From the NCBI GenBank assembly GCA_023389455.1, contig JAEWEJ010000424.1, positions 1 to 7,168 on the forward strand: a DNA stretch of 7,168 nucleotides. Reading direction: 5' to 3'. Below, in pieces: positions 1 through 5,291 of the stretch. The DNA comes from Actinomycetes bacterium (GTDB taxonomy: Bacteria > Actinomycetota > Actinomycetes > Actinomycetales > Cellulomonadaceae). The notes under the pieces are model-generated. The model was not told where the DNA came from and made no database searches. It saw only the letters and a list, made by a program, of their open reading frames with translations. A program made the translations under genes and the position numbers. How positions within the stretch are numbered: position 1 is the stretch's first letter; every line of letters begins with the position of its first letter.

Positions 1-302
1 GTCCCGGCCGCAACGGCGCAGGGACGCGGCCGGCCACCGGCCCGCGCCGGACGTCGCGCCCGCGTGCGGCCCGCAGCGGCGCCCACGGCACCACCCTCGC
101 CTCCCCCATGCAGGGGACGATCGTCAAGGTCGCGGTCGCGGAGGGGGCGCAGGTCGCCGAGGGCGACCTCGTGGTCGTGCTCGAGGCGATGAAGATGGAG
201 CAGCCGCTGGTGGCGCACCGCGCCGGGACGGTCCGGTCGCTGACGGCCGGTGTCGGGTCCAGCGTCAGCGCCGGCGGGGCGATCTGCGAGATCGTCGGCT
301 GA
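1..302 (+). CDS. Acetyl/propionyl-CoA carboxylase alpha subunit, C-terminal biotin carrier domain (partial, 5' end outside window)
   Basis: This is the C-terminal end of a biotin-dependent acyl-CoA carboxylase alpha chain (biotin carboxylase fused to BCCP), which carries CO2 on biotin to a carboxyltransferase beta subunit to make malonyl-CoA or methylmalonyl-CoA in the cytoplasm. The frame is open from base 3 to the TGA at 300-302, giving 99 visible residues. About 30 Arg/Ala/Gly-rich linker residues lead into a biotinyl domain that begins at SPMQGTIVKV. The biotinylation motif EAMKM is at 183-197, and the acceptor lysine is codon 192-194, 35 residues from the C-terminus, the usual spacing. 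The domain closes with HRAGTV and a final EIVG. The ATG at 108 is an internal Met of the conserved MQG motif and not a start, because homologous sequence continues upstream of it. The biotin carboxylase domain lies outside the window, so the substrate (acetyl-, propionyl- or other acyl-CoA) cannot be told. AccA3/BccA of actinobacteria is the nearest type I recognise. Confidence 0.93.
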   Translation, partial: PGRNGAGTRPATGPRRTSRPRAARSGAHGTTLASPMQGTIVKVAVAEGAQVAEGDLVVVLEAMKMEQPLVAHRAGTVRSLTAGVGSSVSAGGAICEIVG

Positions 303-312
303 CCGCGCGTCC

Positions 313-795
313 GTGACCAGCCACGGCCCGCGCCGGCCCGGGGACGGCTGGGTCGACTGCGCCTGCGGGCGGCGCCACTGGGGCCTGCACGGCGCCGCCG
401 GGCTGCTGCTGGTGCGCCGCGACGCCGCAGGCCGGGCGCGCGACGTCGTGCTGCAGCACCGCGCCCCGTGGAGCGACCAGGGCGGTACGTGGGGCCTGCC
501 CGGTGGCGCCCGCGAGCCCGGTGAGAGCGCCGCGCAGGCCGCGCTGCGCGAGGCCCGCGAGGAGGCCGGGATCGACGCCGCCGACGTCGAGGTGCGCGGG
601 GAGCACGTCCTGCGCCACCCGGACTGGTCCTACACGACGGTGCTGGCCGACGCCGTGCGCCCCCTGCACCCGACCGTGAGCGACACCGAGAGCCTCGCCG
701 TCGCCTGGGTGCCGGTCGACGAGGTCGCCGACCGGCACCTGCTGCCCGCGTTCGCCGACGCCTGGCCCGTGCTGCGCGCCCGCCTGGACGGCTGA
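313..795 (+). CDS. NUDIX hydrolase
   Basis: This is a 160-residue cytoplasmic NUDIX hydrolase, a family that cleaves nucleoside diphosphates linked to another moiety, often to clear oxidised or surplus nucleotides. The NUDIX box is complete at residues 65-87 (DNA 505-573): G-x5-E, seven residues, then REAREEAGI. The glutamates that bind Mg are present. It is preceded by TWGLPGG, typical of the fold. The N-terminus has a CACG motif (residues 16-19) followed by HWGLHGAAGLLL, which I recognise from actinobacterial NUDIX proteins; whether the two cysteines bind metal is unknown. The GTG at 313 was chosen because it lies 10 bases after the upstream stop and gives a normal family N-terminus. A GTG at 250 is also in frame but would overlap the carboxylase by 53 bases. 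No clear Shine-Dalgarno is visible, so translational coupling or co-transcription with the upstream gene is likely. The substrate cannot be predicted from sequence. Confidence 0.9.
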   Translation: MTSHGPRRPGDGWVDCACGRRHWGLHGAAGLLLVRRDAAGRARDVVLQHRAPWSDQGGTWGLPGGAREPGESAAQAALREAREEAGIDAADVEVRGEHVLRHPDWSYTTVLADAVRPLHPTVSDTESLAVAWVPVDEVADRHLLPAFADAWPVLRARLDG

Positions 796-821
796 GCGCG
801 CCGCAGGGAGCCCCGCGGGCG

Positions 822-2345
822 TCAGTCCGGCGTGCGCTCGTGCAGCATGCGCGCGACCTCGCCGATGGTGCCGGACATCGACGGGTACACGGTGGACGCC
901 TCGGCGACCTCGTCGGCCGTCAGGCGGTGCGTGACGGCCAGGGTGAGCGGGAAGATCGACTCGCTGGCCCGGGGGCCGACGACGACGGCGCCGAGGATCG
1001 TCCCGGTGCCGGCGTGCGCGAAGATCTTCACGAAGCCGTCGCGCACGCCCAGCATCTTCGCGCGCGGGTTGCGGGACAGCGGCAGCGTGCTGGTGCGGTA
1101 GTGCGTGCCCGTCTCCTGCAGCCGCGACTCCGAGAGGCCGACGGTCGCGATCTCCGGCGCCGTGAAGATGTTGGCCGAGATGCCGCGCAGGGACAGCGGC
1201 CGCACCGCGTCGCCCAGGGCGTGGGACATCGCGATCCGCCCCTGCGTGGCCGCGACCGACGCGAGCGGCAGGACGCCCGTGCAGTCGCCGGCCGCGTACA
1301 CGCCGCGCACGTTGGTGCGCGAGACCTTGTCGACCTCGACGTGGCCCGAGGGCGTCAGGCGCACGCCCACCTCCTCCAGGCCGATCCCGCGCGTGGTGGG
1401 CACGGAGCCGACCGCGAACAGCACGTGCGAGCCCTCCACGGTGCGCCCGTCCTCGAGCGTGACGACCACGCCGTCCGCCGTGCGGCGGGCCGACGAGGCC
1501 CGCGAGCGCGACATCACCGTCATGCCGCGCTGCCGGAAGATGCGCTCGATGAGCTCGGCCGCGTCGGCGTCCTCGCCCGGCAGCACACGGTCGCGGCTCG
1601 ACACGAGCACGACGTCCGCCCCGAGCGAGGTGTACGCGCCCGCGAACTCCGCACCGGTGACGCCCGACCCGACGACGACCAGCCGCTCCGGCAGCTCGTC
1701 CAGGTCGTACATCTGGGTCCAGGTGAGGATCCGCTCGCCGTCGGGGCGCGCGTCGGGCAGGACGCGGGGCGTCGCACCGGTCGCGACGAGCACGACGTCG
1801 GCCGCGAGCGTCTCCTGGCGCCCGTCCCCGCGCTCGACCTCGACCGTCCCGGGCTCCACGAGCCGGCCCGTCCCGGCGACGACGTCCACGCCCTCGCGGG
1901 ACAGCCGCGCGCGGATGTCGGCCGACTGCGCGCCGGCCAGGTCCCGGACCCGGGCGTTCACGGCCCGCAGGTCGATGCGGTGGCGCAGCGCCGCGGTCGA
2001 CCCCGGGGGCATGCCGTCGGCGAGCGCGTCGAGGCGGATGCCGAGCTCCGGCGCGCGGTCCGCGATCGTCATCCACTCGGCCGTCGCGATGAGCGTCTTG
2101 GACGGCACGACGTCCGTGAGCACGGCCGACCCGCCCAGACCGGACCGCTCGACGACGGTCACGCGCGCACCCAGGCGCCGCGCGACGAGCGCCGCCTCGT
2201 AGCCGCCGGGCCCGCCGCCGACGACGACGACGTGCCCGGCCGCCGGGTCGTCCGGGGCGTCGCGGACGGTCGAGGCGGCGGTCGTGGCCGACACCTGCTG
2301 CTGGTCGGGGGCGGCGGCGGTCTGCTGGCTCGTCACGGGGACCAT
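822..2345 (-). CDS. lpdA: NAD(P)H-quinone dehydrogenase, LpdA-type FAD flavoprotein
   Basis: This is a 507-residue class I pyridine-nucleotide disulfide oxidoreductase-fold flavoprotein. It matches Mycobacterium tuberculosis LpdA (Rv3303c), as I remember that sequence, closely through the middle and C-terminus. That protein passes electrons from NAD(P)H to quinones and is not a lipoamide dehydrogenase. The FAD Rossmann motif VVGGGPGGYEA is at residues 41-51, the second FAD motif VYAAGDCTG at 349-357, and the NAD(P)H Rossmann motif VVVGSGVTGAEF at 223-234. Arginines follow the second strand (SSRDR, 249-253), which would allow NADPH binding. The CxxxxC redox pair of true Lpd is replaced by GSAVLTDVVPSK (72-83), and the C-terminal His-Glu pair is missing (TVYPSMSGTIGE). 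About 35 low-complexity residues precede the Rossmann fold. The ATG at 2345-2343 is used here. A GTG nine bases on (2336-2334) has an AGGA eight bases before it and could be the true start, costing three residues. It is divergent from the phosphorylase gene and convergent with the NUDIX gene. Confidence 0.92.
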   Translation of the reverse strand: MVPVTSQQTAAAPDQQQVSATTAASTVRDAPDDPAAGHVVVVGGGPGGYEAALVARRLGARVTVVERSGLGGSAVLTDVVPSKTLIATAEWMTIADRAPELGIRLDALADGMPPGSTAALRHRIDLRAVNARVRDLAGAQSADIRARLSREGVDVVAGTGRLVEPGTVEVERGDGRQETLAADVVLVATGATPRVLPDARPDGERILTWTQMYDLDELPERLVVVGSGVTGAEFAGAYTSLGADVVLVSSRDRVLPGEDADAAELIERIFRQRGMTVMSRSRASSARRTADGVVVTLEDGRTVEGSHVLFAVGSVPTTRGIGLEEVGVRLTPSGHVEVDKVSRTNVRGVYAAGDCTGVLPLASVAATQGRIAMSHALGDAVRPLSLRGISANIFTAPEIATVGLSESRLQETGTHYRTSTLPLSRNPRAKMLGVRDGFVKIFAHAGTGTILGAVVVGPRASESIFPLTLAVTHRLTADEVAEASTVYPSMSGTIGEVARMLHERTPD

Positions 2346-2366
2346 CCTGCACGTCAGGGACGTGGT

Positions 2367-2379
2367 TAGCCTGTTCCCA
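2367..2379 (+). promoter_or_regulatory. Leaderless promoter -10 box for the purine nucleoside phosphorylase gene
   Basis: TAGCCT at 2367-2372 fits the actinobacterial -10 consensus TANNNT. Six bases separate it from the A of the ATG at 2379, so transcription would begin at or next to the start codon. There is no Shine-Dalgarno in the gap. No convincing -35 hexamer is seen; a 17-base spacer would put it at 2344-2349, on the divergent start codon. The call rests on motif and spacing only. Confidence 0.6.
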
Positions 2380-3254
2380 TGAGCGACGTCTCCCCCTCTC
2401 GTGACCTCACCGGCGGCGCGGTGCCCAGCCTCGACGACCCGACGACCGACCCGTTCGACGTGGCACGCCTCGCCGCCGAGACGATCGCCCGCCGTACGGG
2501 CGTCGCGAAGCACGACGTGGCGCTCGTGCTCGGCTCCGGCTGGGGCGGCGCCGCGGACCTGCTGGGCGAGACGGTCGCCGAGCTGCCGAGCCACGAGGTG
2601 CCCGGGTTCTCGCGCGCCGCCGTCGCGGGCCACGTCGGCACGCTGCGCTCGGTGCGCATCGCGGGGGACGGCACCCGGCCGGACCGGTACGCGCTGGTCC
2701 TCGGCTCGCGGACGCACCTGTACGAGGGTCTCGGCGTGCGACGCGTCGTGCACGGCATGCGCACGGCGGCCGCGACCGGCGCCACGACGGTGGTGCTGAC
2801 CAACGGCTGCGGCGGCCTGAACCTCGCGTGGGGCCCCGGCACCCCGGTGCTGATCCGCGACCACCTCAACCTCACCGCGACGTCGCCGCTCGAGGGCGCG
2901 ACGTTCGTCGACCTCACCGACCTGTACTCGTCGCGGCTGCGCGCGATCGCGCGCGAAATCGACCCGTCGCTCGACGAGGGCGTGTACGTGCAGTTCCCCG
3001 GGCCGCACTACGAGACGCCCGCCGAGGTCGCGATGGCCGGGCGGCTCGGCGGCGACCTGGTGGGCATGTCGACCACGCTGGAGGCGATCGCCGCGCGGCA
3101 CGCGGGCCTCGAGGTGCTGGGCATCTCCCTCGTGACGAACCTCGCGGCGGGCATCAGCCCCGAGCCCCTCGACCACGCGGAGGTGCTCGCCGCCGGGCGC
3201 GCCGCCGGTCCGCGCATCAGCGCGCTGCTCGCGGACGTGGTCCGTCGGTTGTGA
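2379..3254 (+). CDS. Purine nucleoside phosphorylase, trimeric PNP/MTAP family
   Basis: This cytoplasmic enzyme splits inosine, guanosine and their deoxy forms with phosphate, giving free base plus (deoxy)ribose-1-phosphate in purine salvage. At 291 residues it has the usual family length plus an N-terminal extension of about 25 residues. Family motifs appear in order: the phosphate loop LGSGWGG (51-57, Ser53), RTHLYEG (111-117, phosphate-binding Arg and His, sugar-binding Tyr), TNGCGGLN (141-148), GPHYETPAE (208-216, base-binding Glu212), VGMSTTLEA (228-236) and SLVTNLAAGIS (250-260, base-binding Asn254). The Glu and Asn pair points to 6-oxopurines over adenosine. TNGCGG replaces the more common TNAAGG, a change I believe is frequent in actinobacteria. 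The ATG at 2379 follows a -10-like box with no leader. The gene lies 51 bases before the phosphohexomutase gene. Its orthologue is called deoD in M. tuberculosis and punA elsewhere, so no symbol is given. Confidence 0.95.
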   Translation: MSDVSPSRDLTGGAVPSLDDPTTDPFDVARLAAETIARRTGVAKHDVALVLGSGWGGAADLLGETVAELPSHEVPGFSRAAVAGHVGTLRSVRIAGDGTRPDRYALVLGSRTHLYEGLGVRRVVHGMRTAAATGATTVVLTNGCGGLNLAWGPGTPVLIRDHLNLTATSPLEGATFVDLTDLYSSRLRAIAREIDPSLDEGVYVQFPGPHYETPAEVAMAGRLGGDLVGMSTTLEAIAARHAGLEVLGISLVTNLAAGISPEPLDHAEVLAAGRAAGPRISALLADVVRRL

Positions 3255-3292
3255 GCCGCAGCGCCGCCCGTGCCGCCGGAGGTACCGCCCAG

Positions 3293-3306
3293 TAGGTTGG
3301 GAGGCG
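3293..3306 (+). promoter_or_regulatory. Leaderless promoter -10 box for the phospho-sugar mutase gene
   Basis: TAGGTT at 3293-3298 matches TANNNT and is followed by seven bases before the GTG at 3306. The GGGAGG at 3299-3304 lies one base from the start codon, too near to serve as a ribosome binding site for it, so a leaderless message is the simpler reading. The box lies in the 51-base gap after the phosphorylase stop, so the mutase may have its own promoter besides read-through. Confidence 0.55.
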
Positions 3307-5213
3307 TGAGCAGCACCGACGACGTCCTCCGCGGGGACAGCCCGACCGCAGCACCGACCCCCGGACGCCCCGACGACCGGGACGCCTGGGAGCGCCTCGC
3401 CGAGCAGGTCGAGGCGTGGGTGGCGGACGACCCCGACCCCGCCACGGCCGACGAGCTGACGACGCTCCTGCGGACGGCGCGCGACGTCCCCGAGGGGGAC
3501 GACCCCACGGCCTCGCTGGGGCGCAGCGAGGCCCGCGCCGCCCGCGCGGAGCTCGCCGACCGGTTCTCCGGCCCGCTGCAGTTCGGCACCGCCGGCCTGC
3601 GCGGTCGCCTCGGTGGCGGCCCGAACCGCATGAACCGCGCGGTCGTCATCCGCGCCGCGGCCGGGCTGGCCGACCACCTGCGCGGCGAGCTCGAGGGCGC
3701 GACGCCGCCGCCGCGGGTCGTCGTCGGGTACGACGCGCGCCACAACTCCCACCGGTTCGCCCTGGACACCGCGGCCGTCATGACCGCGGTCGGCATCGAC
3801 GTGCTGCTGCTGCCCCGGCCGCTGCCGACGCCGGTGCTGGCCGCCGCCGTGCGCCGGTACTCCGCGGACGCCGGCGTCATGGTCACCGCCTCCCACAACC
3901 CGCCGCAGGACAACGGCTACAAGGTCTACCTCGGCGGTCGGGTCGTCACGGGTGCCGGGCAGGGCGCGCAGATCGTGCCGCCCGCCGACGGCGCCATCGC
4001 GGCGGCCATCGCGCGCGTACCGTCGGTGGCCTCCGTGCCCCTGGCCCCCTCGGGGTGGACCGTGCTGGGCGAGGACGTCGTCGAGGAGTACGCCGTCACC
4101 GCCGCGGCCGTGGCGCCGGGCGGCGACCGCGACGCACGCGCCCGCCTCAAGGTCGTCCTGACACCGCTGCACGGCGTCGGCGGCGCGCTGACCCGGGACG
4201 TGCTGGGCCGCGCGGGCTTCCCCGACGTCACGCTGGTACCCGAGCAGGCCGAGCCGGACCCGGACTTCCCCACCGTCGCGTTCCCGAACCCCGAGGAGCC
4301 GGGCGCCACGGACCTCGCCCTGGCGCTCGCGTCGGCGACCCGTGCCGACCTGGTCGTGGCCGTCGACCCGGACGCCGACCGGTGCGCGGTCGCCGTGGTC
4401 GACCCTCGTGCGCACGTCCCGGCCCGCGGCCCGGAGACGCCGCAGGCCGACGGCTGGCGCATGCTCACGGGCGACGAGGTGGGCGCCCTGCTGGGTGCCG
4501 ACGCGGCCACCCGAGCGCGGGAGGCCGGCCCGTCCGCGGGCCCCGCACCGACGCTCGCGTGCTCGATCGTGTCCTCCCGGCTGCTCGGGGCGATCGCGCA
4601 GGACGCCGGGCTGCGCTTCGCCTCGACGCTCACGGGCTTCAAGTGGATCTCGCGCGTCGAGGGGCTGGTGTTCGGGTACGAGGAGGCGCTCGGGTACTGC
4701 GTCGACCCGGCGCACGTGCGCGACAAGGACGGCATGTCGGCCGCCGTGCGGGTGTGCGACCTGGCGGCACGGCTCGCGGCCGAGGGCCGTACGCTCATCG
4801 ACGCCCTGGACGACCTGGCGCGCGCGCACGGCCTGTACGCGACGGGGCAGGTCAGCGCCCGCTTCGCGGACCTCAGCCGGATCGGCGCCACGATGACCGC
4901 CGTGCGCGAGGCGCCGCCGACGCACCTGGCCGGCTCCCCCGTCGTGGAGGTCGTGGACCTGGCCGCGGGCACGGACGACGACCGCGGCGGCCTGCCGCCC
5001 ACCGACGGACTGCGCCTGCTCACGCAGGACGGCACGCGCGTGGTGGTCCGCCCGTCCGGCACCGAGCCCAAGGTCAAGGCGTACCTCGAGGTCGTCGTGC
5101 CCGTCGCCGCCGACGCCGACCCGTCCGCGCTCGACGCCGCGCACCGCACGGCCCGGGAGCGGCTCGACCACCTCGCACGCGACGTGCGGGCCGCACTCGG
5201 CATCGACGGCTAA
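3306..5213 (+). CDS. pmmB: Phospho-sugar mutase (alpha-D-phosphohexomutase, PmmB/PGM2 type)
   Basis: This is a 635-residue cytoplasmic Mg-dependent mutase that moves a phosphate between carbon 1 and carbon 5 or 6 of a sugar through a phosphoserine. All four domains show their signatures. The start of domain 1 is FGTAGLRGRLGGGPNRMN (93-110) and the catalytic loop is TASHNP (194-199, phosphoserine Ser196). The metal loop is DPDADR (354-359). The sugar loops are GFKWI (444-448) and YEEALGY (458-464), and the phosphate-binding loop is RPSGTEPKVKAY (582-593). The EEALGY form of the sugar loop, in place of GEMSGH, resembles PGM2, which in humans acts mainly as a phosphopentomutase. The family name phosphomannomutase may therefore mislead. 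The GTG at 3306 is preferred to an in-frame GTG at 3270 because a -10-like box lies just before it and the upstream residues look like translated spacer. It is next to the phosphorylase gene, whose product is a sugar-1-phosphate. The first 80 or so residues are acidic, Pro-rich and poorly conserved in appearance. Confidence 0.92.
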   Translation: MSSTDDVLRGDSPTAAPTPGRPDDRDAWERLAEQVEAWVADDPDPATADELTTLLRTARDVPEGDDPTASLGRSEARAARAELADRFSGPLQFGTAGLRGRLGGGPNRMNRAVVIRAAAGLADHLRGELEGATPPPRVVVGYDARHNSHRFALDTAAVMTAVGIDVLLLPRPLPTPVLAAAVRRYSADAGVMVTASHNPPQDNGYKVYLGGRVVTGAGQGAQIVPPADGAIAAAIARVPSVASVPLAPSGWTVLGEDVVEEYAVTAAAVAPGGDRDARARLKVVLTPLHGVGGALTRDVLGRAGFPDVTLVPEQAEPDPDFPTVAFPNPEEPGATDLALALASATRADLVVAVDPDADRCAVAVVDPRAHVPARGPETPQADGWRMLTGDEVGALLGADAATRAREAGPSAGPAPTLACSIVSSRLLGAIAQDAGLRFASTLTGFKWISRVEGLVFGYEEALGYCVDPAHVRDKDGMSAAVRVCDLAARLAAEGRTLIDALDDLARAHGLYATGQVSARFADLSRIGATMTAVREAPPTHLAGSPVVEVVDLAAGTDDDRGGLPPTDGLRLLTQDGTRVVVRPSGTEPKVKAYLEVVVPVAADADPSALDAAHRTARERLDHLARDVRAALGIDG

Positions 5214-5222
5214 CGCACCACC

Positions 5223-5251
5223 GCCGGGCGCTGCTCAGCCCGTGCGGGTGC
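5223..5251. repeat. 29-bp direct repeat, copy 1
   Basis: This stretch is identical over 29 bases to 5263-5291, at an offset of 40 bases. Read on the minus strand, it and the next few bases spell R-C-R-T-R-T-G-stop, almost the C-terminus of the neighbouring secreted protein (R-C-T-R-T-G-stop at the second copy) with one extra Arg codon. It therefore looks like a short tandem duplication of the 3' end of that gene, with a 3-base indel. Confidence 0.85.
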
Positions 5252-5264
5252 GGCAGCGCCCGGC
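5223..5264. terminator. Candidate bidirectional terminator hairpin between convergent genes
   Basis: Arms GCCGGGCGCTGC (5223-5234) and GCAGCGCCCGGC (5253-5264) are perfectly complementary over 12 bp around an 18-base loop, which can add an inner 3-4 bp stem (CCCG with CGGG). It begins 10 bases after the mutase stop and lies just beyond the stop of the minus-strand gene. No U-tract follows on either strand, which is common for actinobacterial hairpins but weakens the call of an intrinsic terminator. Confidence 0.55.
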
Positions 5265-5274
5265 CGGGCGCTGC
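5253..5274. repeat. 22-bp perfect palindrome abutting a stop codon
   Basis: The second arm of the upstream hairpin (5253-5264) overlaps by two bases the start of repeat copy 2 (5263-5274), which has the same sequence as the first arm. The result is a perfect 22-bp palindrome centred between 5263 and 5264. On the minus strand it begins immediately after the TGA at 5277-5275. The middle arm can pair with either neighbour, so two hairpins compete. Confidence 0.8.
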
Positions 5275-5291
5275 TCAGCCCGTGCGGGTGC
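5263..5291. repeat. 29-bp direct repeat, copy 2
   Basis: This is identical to 5223-5251. Bases 5275-5291 are the stop and final codons of the minus-strand secreted protein gene, and 5263-5274 lie just downstream of its stop. The similarity continues after a 3-base gap (AGCGC in both). Confidence 0.85.

Noticed and set aside
801..818. Possible terminator hairpin between the convergent NUDIX and lpdA genes
   Set aside because: CCGC and GCGG can pair, with a mismatch and two more pairs inside, but the stem is short and has no U-tract; in DNA this GC-rich such pairing is expected by chance.
265..2352. Long minus-strand open frame of 695 residues
   Set aside because: Arg-rich low-complexity translation overlapping lpdA in another frame and antisense to the NUDIX gene; no motifs.
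840..2369. + strand open frame of 509 residues
   Set aside because: Antisense shadow of lpdA, rich in Arg, Asp and His, with no recognisable domain.
822..5171. Minus-strand open frame of 1449 residues
   Set aside because: Only 822-2345 is real. The rest is Arg/Gly/Ala-rich, without motifs, and lies antisense to the phosphorylase and mutase genes, a usual effect of very high GC.
5223..5291. CRISPR array or attachment site
   Set aside because: There are only two copies with an 11-base gap, and one copy is part of a gene's 3' end; no cas gene, integrase or tRNA is nearby.
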